This document shows, piece by piece, positions 23,785-36,000 of a stretch of 64,000 bases of DNA. Under the pieces are notes generated by a model. That model was not told the origin of the DNA and searched no databases. It worked only from the letters and a program-made list of their open reading frames with translations. Within the stretch, counting starts at the first letter, position 1. Each line of letters begins with the position of its first letter. This DNA is from Burhinus oedicnemus (Eukaryota > Chordata > Aves > Charadriiformes > Burhinidae): the NCBI GenBank assembly GCA_008921705.1, contig VFFE01007767.1, positions 1 to 64,000 of the forward strand. The letters run 5' to 3'. The translations under genes were made by a program, and so were the position numbers.

Positions 23785-24308
23785 AAAAGTAACAAACATC
23801 TTGATGGGATGATACATCAAGAGAAATGTAAGGATTAATATGAAGATAGATACAAGAGAGGACATCACAAGGGTGATGCATCTGCTCTACTTGACAATGG
23901 TAAGATCCCAACAGGAATATTCCCTCCAGTTTCAAGCACTGCACTTTAAGAATTATGTGGGCTAATTGAGGACTGTCATATGAAGAAAAAAAGGAAAGAA
24001 CACTGCTAGAGAGAATAAAACTAAGAGGTGACATGGTAACAATCTTCAAGTGTGTAAAAGGCTTCCACAGAGAAGAAGGAAATAACTTCTCAACAAGTAA
24101 TGACTTACATTGCAGCAAGGCAGACTTCTAAATGTTAAGGCTAGGAGAGGAGATTATCTCTGACTCGCCTTCATCACTGAAACAGGTTAGATAAACATAT
24201 GTCCGAAATGCCATTCTGGCCGGAAAGGCAGCTGTTCCTGCCTTGGAGCAAATGGCTGGGCAATGTGACCTTTCAAGGTCTCACCCAGCTCTCTTGAATC
24301 ATTCTGTG
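23785..24308 (+). mobile_element. Ancient CR1 LINE 3' fragment
   Basis: Strongly diverged but collinear with CR1. In order there are GATGATACATCAAGAGAAATG (first 20 bases relevant; 'gcatcaacagaag' in consensus), CATCTGCTCTACTTGACAAT, CAAGCACTGCACTTTAAGAA, GAGGACTGTCATATGAAGA, TAAGAGGTGACATGGTAACA, ACATTGCAGCAAGG, GACCTTTCAAGGTCTC and a terminal GAATCATTCTGTG. This covers the last part of ORF2 and the 3'UTR, about 520 bases. Many indels and substitutions make it clearly older than the copies at 7.2 and 60 kb. The open frame on the opposite strand (23783-24118) is an artefact. Confidence 0.85.
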
Positions 24309-27079
24309 TGGGGAGCTGGAAGTACACAGGGGTTCACCTTGAACTCAGCAGCTAGATAAAACACAAGCGTGAATTCAAGTGCTCTCTTAGCTTGAGGCCT
24401 CTTCCTCTCAGTTGTCAATGATATATGTGGCTTTAATGTGATTTTAACGTATACTTTCTCTGGCTGCAGACAAGGTAAAGACATTTAAAATGCTGCTTTA
24501 GTTAGAGTTCTTATGTCATGAAATAAAGCTTTTAAAATCAGATTTTATTCTTACTTGGCTTAGAACTTTTATGTTCTGATTCTGTAATATGAACACTGCC
24601 TAGGTTCCATTATAAGCAGATAATTTTTTTTTTTCTTTTAAGATACTCTCATGGGGACTGTTTTTGGACTTTAGGCAGGCATCACTTATCTCATATCCCT
24701 TCACAGAGTAAAAAATCCTTGACTTGAATAGAGAGAGTTCCACAAATGGAATATATAAACCTTTCCATTTAACCTATCTCTGGTAATATTTCAAGTATAT
24801 GTTGTTTCACAGTTGATGCTAGGAGCTCTGGTCCTTTTCTTTATAGGTGTAATTGAACTGTGTCAAAGGGCTGCTTATGTTACGGGGATGCAATGCCATT
24901 TATAGTTTTTATTGCAGCTTTCCTTAACTACTGTAGTTAGTAAGGCAGATTCTGTTGGAATTTTCATCTGCATTTAGTAGCAGAAAAGGATGTGGTGGTT
25001 ATCCAGTAATAAGCACTTTGAGTCGTATTTGATTTTTTCTTCCATTTAAGCATTACCCCCCCCCCCCCCCCCCTCCTTTAGCGATACTGTGAATCCTGTA
25101 AACATTAAATGGGCAGTACTGCATTTGGGCTGAATAATTACAGCTTTTCTCTTCAGCAGCATTGTTAGTAGGCTGATTGTAAAAGGCGAGTGTCAACCAT
25201 TTAACGTCAGTGTTTTCTGAAGGGTGAAGTGTTAAAGAAGAGGGAGTTCATCACTCTGCAGGTTCTTCTTTTGATGAGTCAGCAGTTGAACTGAAAATCC
25301 ATTGGAAACTACGATCGTGGCCTCCATAGAGAACTGGGAGCCGGCATGAGTCTTGATTAGTATAGTTGCTCCATGATAGTCTCCACCTGCATGTTTCAGC
25401 TTTCCTGCGTGGATGTTTGTAACTCTCCTTTTGAATTTGCAAGCCAGCCAGTATGTATTTGCAATTCAACCTCAGTCACCCTGAGATACAAACCCAAGGC
25501 CCTCTGTTAGGAATCCTTTCGTGGCAGCACTGGTTTCAGAGTTCCTAGGCTCTTCTCTCCCATCCTTCATCTCCTCATTGCCCTTCCTGCCTGCTTCAGA
25601 GATTGCTTCCTCCTCACTTGCCGTGTTTCAGTAGTTCATGTGGCCATGCTCTAGGTCAGATGGATCAGACCTGCTCTCGTTGGGATTTAAAAAAGAGAGA
25701 GAGGGAAAAGACTACATTTTGCAACAGGTAGGGAAGGTGAGAATAAAATTATGAGGAGAATGAATGTAGTATTTTTAAACCTCTGAGCATTATAAATCCT
25801 CTTAGAACAACATAAAAACTCTGGAAAAGTAGAATACCTGGCTTCTCTTTAATACTACCAGGTGTTATGTAGGCTTAGTCAAAAAAATGTTCAAAGAAAC
25901 AACTACTTGAAATTGGAAAATTAATGTCAAAGTTGACATGCTCTTGTCAAATATTTCAACTGGCAAGTGTCAAAACAAGTAATTTTGAGTTTCTTATTTT
26001 GATGATGATAAAATGTCTCATTTCAAATTTTTCATTTTGACTTTTAGATTAAAGTTGTTATATTAGGATGTATAAGCATAATTGAAAAACACTTTGTTTC
26101 GGAGTTTATATGTGCTTTTTTTAAAAATTTTTATTTAATTTCATATCCTACAGCAAACATTGACTATTTACTTTTAATCAGAACAAGATAAAAATTTTGA
26201 CTAAGGTTGGGAAATTAACTTTCTCATCATCTCTAATTGAAACTTACCATTGTTGAGAATTTAGCTACGTACTGTAAGCCCTATAAGAACAGACTGTTTT
26301 ATCTTGTAGAAACCTTACTTTTATTTGATGGCAGGAAAGGAGGGAATGGCTGAAAAAAACAGTTGTCTTGATCATCCAGTTAGGTTTTTTTTTTTTACTT
26401 TATAGCATATTTCTCATTCAGGTTGCTTCTTGGTTAATATGATATTCATGAAGCAACTAAATTAAAAGAGAACACATTTTCCAGATTGCAGCCGCTGTAA
26501 AGATAATAGATTTATGGTTTATTTGCAGTGAAGGCATTTATGGACTAGAAGCTTAACATTTGGTGTATTGCAGAAACCTGACCTCAATATCAACACAATT
26601 TATTACTGGTTCCTATTTAAACATATATATACTGATCTAAGTTGTAGTCTCAAAACAAAGAAAATGGATGGGGTGAATCACCATTATAGATTATCATCAG
26701 TTCTGGTTTCTATCTACTTTTTATTACATCTGTTATTCATTTTCTTTAAAAACAGTTTTTATGAATAAAGTATATGTAGTGCAATGCCTTTTAGTTAAGT
26801 CTTGCATAATTTGCGTAATAAATAATTGGAATGTGTAGTTGTACCCTGTGGAAGTACACAGCTTTTCATGTTTGCATTCAACCACAGAAAACCGAAGGGG
26901 TCTTTCCCCTATTAAACATCGAGCTAAGCAAAAACATAATTGCTTCCAGTTTTGCTAATATTAATGTATTTACCCTTCCCAAGCCTTCTCATTTCACTTC
27001 TAATACTGCAGGCTGTTGGAGACATTTCCATCTTTCCAATGCACAAATCAAATAATAATAGTAGTAGTAAGTTGTCCTA
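24309..27079. other. Intronic DNA with an 18-base poly-C run
   Basis: Nothing gene-like is present. An uninterrupted C18 run lies at 25056-25073 in otherwise AT-rich sequence. Confidence 0.55.
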
Positions 27080-27245
27080 ACAATTTCTTTCCTAGCACTG
27101 CATAGCTGGGAGGGACCCCCTAGGTCATCAAGTCCTTCCCTGGCAGGAGAAGCTGTTGTGTGACGGATGTCTGTTCCACATGCCCCCATGCACTGCAGGC
27201 CATCAGTAATGCTCTTCGCCATAACCATCTTCAAGGGACGTGGTA
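27080..27245 (-). repeat. Probable old interspersed repeat, CR1-like 3' end
   Basis: The plus strand reads CATAGCTGGGAGGGACCCCC followed by TAGGTCATCAAGTCC. That is the shape of a CR1 3' end in reverse orientation ('ggttggaagggacctc...gatcatctagtcc'). The sequence further right is too diverged to assign to a subfamily. Confidence 0.5.
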
Positions 27246-28019
27246 GAATAGCAGCAGCCACAAGTATACTGTGCCACGGAAGATAACAAGCAGTCTAAGT
27301 TTCTACAATAGCAAGTTTTTCTACAGTAAAATTTTTAGTTTTAGTATGCTTTGTTTGAAAGCTTGTCTTTCTTTATCTGTTTTTGCTTAGTCTGTTTTTC
27401 TGTTTGTTTTTTGACCTAATACACTGTGCTTTTTCAGCCTTTCCTTTCTTTCATGCATGATTGCGTGGACGTTTACTGCAGAGTTGGTAATACTGGTTTT
27501 GTTTCAATTCAGAGTTATTTTCTAGAATAGCACAAACGACCTGCAAAATGGCTCTTCCTATAGTAAACTTGTCAGTTTGAGTGGGGAAAAGGAACTACCG
27601 TTTGTAAGCCTCTTGAGCTAGCCATGTATACATCCTGAGAAGGGGTTTAGTGTTTAAAAGGAGGCAGGTTTATACTCTGTCTCAGCTGAGATGCCTGAGG
27701 ATTGGCAGTTCTGCCATACCAAGGTGAAACTGTGTACTTAATGGTAGTTTGGGGGTTTTTTTGGCTTTTTTTTCCCTGGATATGATTTGTGTTATTTCAA
27801 CTCCTTGGACTAATTTTAATCCCTTAACGTTGTGTCTTAATGCAAGCTTGAATCCAGCTTGTGTTCCTAACTTTGTGTAGGTCCTCTCTGAGGTTCAGCC
27901 CCAGACTTTGATTCCCATTGCTCGCCAGCGTGCAATTTGTGCGCTCTACTTCTCCATTGCCGTTTGCAGGCCACGCTTGGCTTACAGCTTTCTCAATTAT
28001 TCCCATAATCATCACAGCT

Positions 28020-28140
28020 ATGCACTTTATATTAATTAGTATTCTTATTCTTGGAAGACCTTGTAGAAGTAAGGTAATAGCCTAATTTTACAAATAGGAA
28101 GGTGGTTTTGAAAAAGTGACTACCTTGCCAAAGTTAAAAA
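28020..28140 (+). repeat. MIR-like SINE relic
   Basis: The order TGCACTTTATATTAATTAGT, CTTGTAGAAGTAAGGTAATA, CCTAATTTTACAAATAGGAA and AAAAGTGACTACCTTGCCAA follows the MIR core: the 'gctttacatatattaa...ctgtgaggtaggtaat...cattttacagatggggaa...agtgacttgcccaa' series. Individual blocks are diverged; the collinearity is what supports the call. Confidence 0.6.
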
Positions 28141-31100
28141 TGCATTGTTCATGTCCCAGAGCAAATGAGTTGCTCTTTTCTGCAATAGCCCAGTTACCTT
28201 TCCAGTTTCCTCTTGCTTCACCAGATTCAGGGCTGTAATTTCTCTCTTCATTCTCATCCTTGAATTCCCTTATCTAAGCTTTTAAATCCCAGTCAGATCT
28301 TTGATCAAATAACCTGTGTCTGTCTGGAAAAAAATCCAGATTAGAGTTGACTAAGGGCTGTGGTCAGTGCAGAGAAAACAAGGCTTAGTTTGGGACTGCT
28401 GTAGATTTTGCCGTTTCTGATGTTCCTCTCCTCACTCCGGCTTGCAACAGGAGAAGGATGTGTCTCTCAGCTGTTTATACAGCAGATCCCAAACTGCCAC
28501 ATTTTATAATCTAATGTAATAAGTTTCTTTCCTAAACACAAGTGTGTCTGAAGCACAGACAAATACTGGGTCAGATTTCTGCTGGTTGGCACTTTGACAA
28601 TTTGGAAGGACTGTGTGCCAGTCTTTTTTGTTTTGCCATTGAGTTCTTCGAGAGAAGAGAATGATGGTGTTTCACAAACTGTAAAATTATTTTTCCTGTA
28701 ATTAAACTTTTAGAATAATAATCCAGATTCAGTAATCACTAGTCAGAAGAAAGATTTCCAAAGCAATCAGTTTGCAGCACAGCTGTTCCAAATTCTTTGA
28801 CTGTTTAAAAAGTTTACCCTCCTCAGAAAATGAGCATTTTAAGAAGTAGAATACTAATATTTTACTGCACAAATATGATAGAGCTTTTACTGGGAGTGTA
28901 TCTTCATGAACTTTTAAGCATAAAGATTATTGACAAATGCTGTATAACACGTGTATTTATATAGAGTCCACATATAATGCTGTGCCTCTGATGCTATAAA
29001 TCATGCTGAAGTTTCCTGTAGAGTAAGTATCTGGCTGAAAACAGAACTGATAGATCTTCTAATAGAATCAGTGCTTTGCAGCATCTGCTGTTTTATCACT
29101 GATGTTGGGGTTTTTTTTTTTGTTCTGCAGAAATAGTGATATGTTAAAAAAATACTAGATTTTAAAAAGCTGTTACTCTTAGCTTGCAAAGTATATGAGT
29201 CTATGTATTCCCTGCTCCCCCTCCCCTCCCCCCCCCATCTGAAAAGGAATTTAAATTATCTTTTCCAGATTAATACAGCAAACAGAGAGGCAGGGGGGAA
29301 TCAACCCAAAACAACACAACAAACCATCACCACCACCAAAAAACAAAATCAGAGTTTATGCTTTGGAATATTTGGGCTTGCATCCCTAGGCCGCAGTTAT
29401 GGAAAACTTTCCTTATTTAGTACTGCACGTATATTACTACTGTTCAGTAAACATTTATGCAAGTGGTGTCCTACAGATGAGTGAACTGATAAAGATGTAG
29501 ATGTTTAAGGTTTCTCTCTGGTCTTGGAGCTCAGAATTTAGTTGGCCCAAAAGTCCCAGGCCATTTGCAACAGCGGCAATAAGTTTTGCAGCATTGTTGC
29601 AAATCCTGAAAAAGTTTCTGGAGAGAAGGATCTTTCAGCTTGCAGAGCAGACCGACTGCCACCTTCCCATATCATTGTAGTGGGATAACAGCAGAGGACC
29701 ACGGAGACTGATCTATCCTCTGATGCATGCATGTTGCATTCGCCTTTAAGAGCCAGTTGTTAGGATCTTATTTTAATTTTTTTTTTTTTAATGCTGTGCA
29801 AGACGCATTTAGGAGATACACAAACTAAATATTCGCTTAGATTTTATGATCTGTCTCCAGGGACTGAAATGTGGCCTGAGCTTGAGAAGCAATAAACACA
29901 CACAGCTCACATCGAATTTAAGTGTAAACACTTATTACATGCTGCTGCTTGAATGCAAATTTGTGTTTTATTGTTCTACTCTTTGCACAAACAAAATTCC
30001 TGTTAGCTTCAAGGGATGACCCAGGGATATTAATGAATCCCATTTTTTTCCCCAGGCAGGTATAGATAATAATTTGAAGGTGAGGTCTTCAGGATAGGAA
30101 GTTATGTTCAGTTTTATCTGCAGAAGTTTGCTGTAGTTACTGTGGGCTGTGAAATAAAAACAATTCTTTTAGCTTTAGCCTTGACCCCCCCCCCCCCCCA
30201 ATGCCCATATTTGAATTTCATTATTTTATCCCTATTCTGCTGTTTTATGGCACAGCTTAGTGGGGGTGCATACCAAGCCAGCATTCCTGCTGAAATTTAA
30301 AAACTCTGTGGCCAGGGAGATTGTCCAGTGTCTGTTTATGTCTTGCACTGACACAGTCATGTTTTACTGATCATCGTAAATCCACTGCAGTTTCAACTTC
30401 ATCTCTCTTATTATCTGAGAGTCTTTGAGACTGATGCTGGTACAGTTGCAGAGGCAGCCAGTTGGCCCTCTTCTTCCAGCAATCTATTGTTTGGAGATCT
30501 AGGGAAAGTTTTTTTAACTTTTAAGTAGAATTCAAATCCATTTTGAGGTTTTCCATAAAGTAGGAGAAGGCCAAGAGAGGAAAGATGTAAATGAATCATA
30601 AAAAGAAAAATAGTTGCTACCCTTGCAAGTCTCAATTTGGCACAGCACTTAAAAATGTGACTGAAGTGTGTGCTTGAAGAGAGGTGCATATGTAAAGTCT
30701 TTGCTGAACTGACTTGTGCTAGAACACGCTGGTAGGTGTTGTTAAAATGTTTATAGGGCCTTTTATATCTAGAATTTAATTGAGGAAAAAAGAGGATAAA
30801 TTCTGCCCTCACATATTTCCACACAGCCACAGTTTACTCCTGTAAGAGCAGTTCGGGCAAATTTGAAAAGAGTCTTTAGCCCACAAAGCCTTCCCTCTAA
30901 TTCTGTACTGAGCTCAACAACCCTTAGTGTATGTGAAATACTGCCGTGTGGGATCTTTGGTCACAGTGCAGCTAGACACCACTTTCCCATGGGCAGTCAG
31001 CATGGCTTGCACACTCTTAGGAAAAAATGAATGGGAGTGATTTTTACCTTGGTGCTGAAAACATACTGCATTTCCCAAAGTTGTTCATTATACTCTTTGA

Positions 31101-32867
31101 AGGGATTTGGGATTTGGAGGCTGGAAGGTTCTGCTTGCCTGTTTCATTGCTGATGTTTGTATTATCTACTTACACTTTATGATAATGTCATTTGCTTAAC
31201 TGTAAGGGCAAAGGAAGCCGTTGACTTTCAGAGTGCTTGAGGCTCTTGAAATGGGAAAAAGAGGAGCAAGCAGAGCAGAGTCCATGGGTTGACTGTGAGA
31301 GCTATCATTTGCTGGGCAGGAATGAAAGACCTGATTCAGTTCACTCTATACATTTCAGCAGCCGTATTAATTCTGTGGGACTATTCAGCCTGGAAGTCTA
31401 GAGGAAAGAGATCAAAACATCCACGTTGATTAAAAAAAAATAGGTTTCTTTGAGGACAAATATTCTGCTCTTTTAATTTAAATCTGTAGGGAGCCAGAAA
31501 GCAGAGATAGGAAAGGATGTATTCAGAAGCTCTGTAGGGAAGCAGTGTCCTTTTAGGAGAAAATACTGTATTTTCTATTCTAATTCAGTTTCTTTTTCAA
31601 TCTTTAAAAAGAAGCAAAATAAAACACGAAAGAACCCCCAAAACCCCAAGACTTTGACTGATTCTGTACTCCTGAAAATCACAGAAGGGAGGAACTGTCA
31701 TTGCACAGTTTTAGGAATGTCAGAAACTTCTTAATTATATAGGACGGGTAAACTGGAAAGGGAAGGTTCCCAACCTGTATCTCCCTGCCAGGTGACTGCT
31801 CTTGTCAATGGCTGCCTTGTAAAAAAAATCTGAGGAATGAAAAGACTTTTTGTCCGGGTCTGTGCTGGGGTGTGCTTCTAGGCATTCAGCAGCAATGCTT
31901 CCTTTTTCGTTCCTGAACACCTGTTTTAGCCAGGCATCACAGGATGGGAGGAGGACAGGCCAGGAAGGCAGAGTGGAACCCTTCTGGTCCATAGAACTTC
32001 TTCAAAGATCCAGTTGTTTATATGATCCTATAAACATGCTTTTCTGAGGGGGAAAGAGGAAAAAAAAATGAATAGTGATGATAAAGATAAGTGCAGGCTG
32101 AGTTTGTTTGGCCTATGGTAATTTTCCGTATATTTACAGCTGTACTGTGGCAATAGTGGTTTAACTTGTAGCTTGACAGAGTATCCTCTGACCATCATTG
32201 TGGCACTGCAAATCACAGCAGAAAGCACTAAGATATAACCCAAAATAATGGCTTCATTATAAATGGGATGCTGAATGTGAGTGTGTTCTGCTCTCACTGC
32301 ACATCCCTCTGCAATTGTGGGCCGTATTGCCTCAACTTGTTAACTGACATGGGAGATCATTTATCTTCGTTTGCCAAGGCAAATTGCTCCAGTCTTCATC
32401 TTTCCCAGGAATCCTGAAACACGTTTCTAGTTCAGAGATGCCCATCCCCCTCAACTTGCTCTTTTTATCAGTAACAAGGCATCTCTGCTCTTAGTCACTT
32501 AGGGATTTTGATACCCACCTGCCAAAGTATTAGTAGGAAGTTCATGGAACTATAGCTGTTCCTGCTGTTCATATTTATCCAGCCAAATGGCATTTGAAGA
32601 ATAATAGCTATCATTCTACAAACACACTGAGAAATCCCACGTGCATTTCATGATTTAAAGTCATGTCATGTGCTTTTTCTCCCTCCCATCCCTCTTGATA
32701 TTTATGCTGTAATATATTTTACTTAGCATTTGTGGATTTAAAATGGATGACTTTGAATTTTGAAATAACTAGTTATAAGCTTTTCTATAGGTTTCATCAT
32801 CACCATGTATTAAAGTACTTTGTAAAGACTGATGGATTTAGCCACAAAACTGCCATGTCTAATAACT
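28141..32867. other. Intronic DNA with a 15-base poly-C run
   Basis: No gene seen. Simple tracts include CCATCACCACCACC near 29323, a poly-T run near 29770 and C15 at 30185-30199. Frames of up to 139 codons (minus 30411-30830) are not recognisable. Confidence 0.55.
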
Positions 32868-32980
32868 GCTATTATTTATTTTCATTTTACCAATGGTGCA
32901 CTGGAGTATTGAATGACTTGCCAAGATCACACACACCAAATTTGGTGTAGGCAGAAGAGAAAAATCTCACAGTTCTAATT
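32868..32980 (+). repeat. MIR-like SINE relic
   Basis: CTATTATTTATTTTCATTTT, then ACCAATGG, then GAATGACTTGCCAAGATCAC with ACACACC and a GGCAGAAGAGAAAAATCTCA tail, run parallel to the MIR central and 3' region ('attattatccccattttacagatgg...gtgacttgcccaaggtcacacagc...gcagagc...'). The divergence is high. Confidence 0.6.
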
Positions 32981-34617
32981 TGTGTTTTCACATTTAACCT
33001 TCAGATCAGACACTGGATACTTCACAGTGATGGAATTACAGACTTAAAATTGAGCATACAAGAATTACTCACTAAAACACAAGCTGATAGCCTCTTTACA
33101 ATTTCTGTCAGAACTCCACCATCCTGCCAACAGCTCTTTAACTTCCATTTAAATGTTTGGCAATCCAAGACTGGGTTTTTTCTCTCTCCATTGCTGCAAG
33201 ATGCCATTCAAGCTTACTGCTGAGTAGAGCTGCAGTCTCTTCAAGTAATTAGGGAATCTTTTTTGCTTGCACAGGAGTACTAACATATACTTTACAAAAA
33301 AAACCCAAAACCACCACCACCACCAAAAAACAATACTCCCAAAAAATCCACCAAAGACCAAATGGAAAACCCCACCTCTGTGTGAAGTTACTACTTTAGT
33401 TATGGATTGTAGTTATTTGCCATTTTAGATTTTTAAAAACCTTCCTGCGATTCTGTTCTCCTCTTTCTCATCTTCTTACTTTTTCATTTTTCCTTCAATG
33501 CTATGAGTAAGAAGTAGAAGTGGAAGATACGTGAGCCAAAGGAACAGGCAGGGATCTGCGCTGTCCTGGAGCAAAGGCTTGTCAGAGAAGTGGAGACCTA
33601 GAAGATTCTAGGCTTATGTTCCGCATCTCTTGCGTCTATGTGAAGGAGATAATGAAGGCCCTAGAAATCTCCTTAGAAGAGGAAAAATCTGGATAAATGC
33701 CACAGCCCAAGGATAGTTACATTATTAGGCCATTTTTCCAAATGCTTCCTCCAGATGCATTTCCCTAAGAGCACGAGTTTCTCTGCCTCAGAAAAAGTAT
33801 GTGACTCCCTAACATTTCTTCTGGCCTACCCATAAATGTACCTGGTCTTTCACTGAATTACACTACATATTCACAGGCTGCAAAAAACTGACTTGATATT
33901 GTGACTGAACTTGGCTTTGGGACCTACCAGCAGCAGAGGTACCCCAAAAATTAAGCTCTGGTGCTAGAAGAGCCCCATATTCTTTAGGATATGGAGTCCA
34001 GCACAACAATTTTTTGGATTCTTTCCTTGATCTGAAGACTGTATAGTGTGTAGCCTAGAAGTAAATATATAAACCATTCATCAGCTCGTTTACCTTGAAA
34101 AAGATATGCCAAGTTGCTGAAGAGTTCTTCCCAAAGAAATGATGACCAAGAAAAGGCAGCCAAATGTGAACTGTTAATTTTCTTGTGCAATATATGCAAC
34201 TGAGCATTTAATCTAATTTATAGGCCTTTTGCAATATAAAATTAATGACCTGTATGATTTATTTTAAGGTCTGCTATAAATTAGATGCATCAGCTGGATG
34301 TTTTTCTTTCCTCTAAAGAACAATTACCTGGTTTGGAAATTTAATCAAGTAATCAAGTAAAATTATTTTCTCAATTCTGAAAGATATGTAATTGTCTGAA
34401 TATTTAGAGCAGATTTATAGGAAAAAAACACATTGAAAGTTTTCTAATCCTTTGCTTAATAACCTCCGTGAAACATGTGCTCCATTTAGCTTGGAATGTC
34501 TGGCTTTACAATGACCACAATACATTTAGAACCCTCTCAGCAAAACTGAAAACATGAGAATTTCGTTAATAAGATGAAATTAACTTACAGTTATACCAGG
34601 CAGTTCTGTGACTGTTA

Positions 34618-34721
34618 CTGTACAGTTTCCTAAGTGCTTCATCTTGGGCATTTAGCACTGACATCAGTGGGAGCTAAATGCCAAAAATCTCCTTAAGCAC
34701 TTCTAGATGTGCACTATACAG
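34618..34721. repeat. 104-bp imperfect palindrome (MITE-like or old palindromic repeat)
   Basis: The outer arms CTGTACAGT and ACTATACAG pair with one G-T wobble. Next, TAAGTGCTT faces AAGCACTT, GGCATTTAGC (34647-34656) pairs perfectly with GCTAAATGCC (34673-34682), and the centre is CACTGA-CA-TCAGTG. The arrangement resembles a very old palindromic repeat common in reptile genomes ('cctaagtg...ttcagtgggagctaaatgcc'), which is probably a non-autonomous DNA transposon. It would also fold as an RNA hairpin if transcribed. Confidence 0.65.
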
Positions 34722-35734
34722 GGTTATATTTTCCATTTAGTTTGGGCGAGTTTATTTTCTGTTCACTTTTAATAATACCAGGTAATGTGGAGGTTTTGCA
34801 GCTTAGTAAGCCTTTCACTTGGGAGCAAATTGAATCCCAGCCACTTAGCCCTTGCAATCAAAATAGAAAGAAAAGATAATAGTCAGTCCTGGGACACAAT
34901 GACTTCTGATCAGTAGTCCCGTGTACTCACAAGGCATTCGAATATGCGTTTCTTGAAGAACATTTCCCATCGAGTCCTGAAGAGCTCAGCTCTGCAGCTT
35001 TCACTAGCTTGAGGGAAGCTGCTGGTCTGGGAGGCACTGAACTGTACGTACAAAGGGCTGCCAGGTCTTATGATCCTGGTTGTCTTTGTTTCCTGCTGCT
35101 AAATATTATTTAAAGAAATGTATAATGTCACAACTGTGCCAGAAGGATATTTAGAAGGAGCTGCGGGACATTGTGGATTTAAATGTTGATAATATTTATG
35201 AACCCATTTTGACTGGTGCCCAATTGCAAGTCATTTGTCATCAGTGTATAACCTCTTATGTAAATGGACAGATAGAAGGGTTATGTGTAGGTACGTATAT
35301 ATATATATATGCTTGTGCGTGTATATAGATATATTTAAAGACAAGACCCCGTATCAGTTATACAGTAAGTTTTCTTTGTCTTCATTCTTTATTTGCCTAT
35401 TTATACATTGGTTTTTGTGGTCCCTATAATAAGGATGTTATTTTGAACACTTGGTGTATTTACTTCCCAGAGGTAACATTCCTTTTACTGTTCTAAGAAT
35501 GTATCCCACTCCAAGTTTTGCTTTTGTTTATTGATACAATGTGGTGTATTCAGGAAAGCACAACCCTCTTTATCCTAGCTTAATTACTGTTTTCAGTATT
35601 TTATCATGTTTTTTTATACCCACTACAAACAAAGTGATAAATCAACAGAAGACTACAAAGAGCATCTAGTAATTACCTTTTCTTGAAGTTTACTTTTACT
35701 TTTCAACTTTTCACTTCTGTTAGTACCACATACT

Positions 35735-36000
35735 GTTTCTCATCCCAGTGGCTCCAGTACCAATTTGCCTGTTAAGGTTTATAGCTGTCCCTGATGGACC
35801 AGCCCGCGCCCAGCTGCTTGCCATGGCTGTCTGGAGCCCAAGAGGAGGAAGGCGTGTGAGGCTCGGTGAGGTCTCCAGCCCAGGAGGAAGAAGGGTCCAC
35901 AGTGCAGTCCAGTCAACCGGCGTGTGACGCAGCTCTTGGGAGGCTGGTGACTTCTTCTCCCTGAGTCTTACAGCTGTGGCAGGACCTTCAAAGGTTATTA
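35735..36000. other. Isolated GC-rich patch with 94-codon minus-strand open frame
   Basis: The base composition is clearly richer in GC than the flanks and CpGs are retained (for example GCCCGCGCCCAG at 35803 and AACCGGCGTGTGACGCAG at 35914). A minus-strand frame of 94 codons (35720-36004) encodes a Pro/Leu/Ser-rich peptide that I do not recognise. It could be a remnant of an inserted retroelement or processed transcript, or a small regulatory CpG patch. No target duplication or poly-A tail was seen. Confidence 0.25.

Noticed and set aside
23783..24118. 111-codon minus-strand open frame
   Set aside because: Antisense to the old CR1 copy at 23785-24308.
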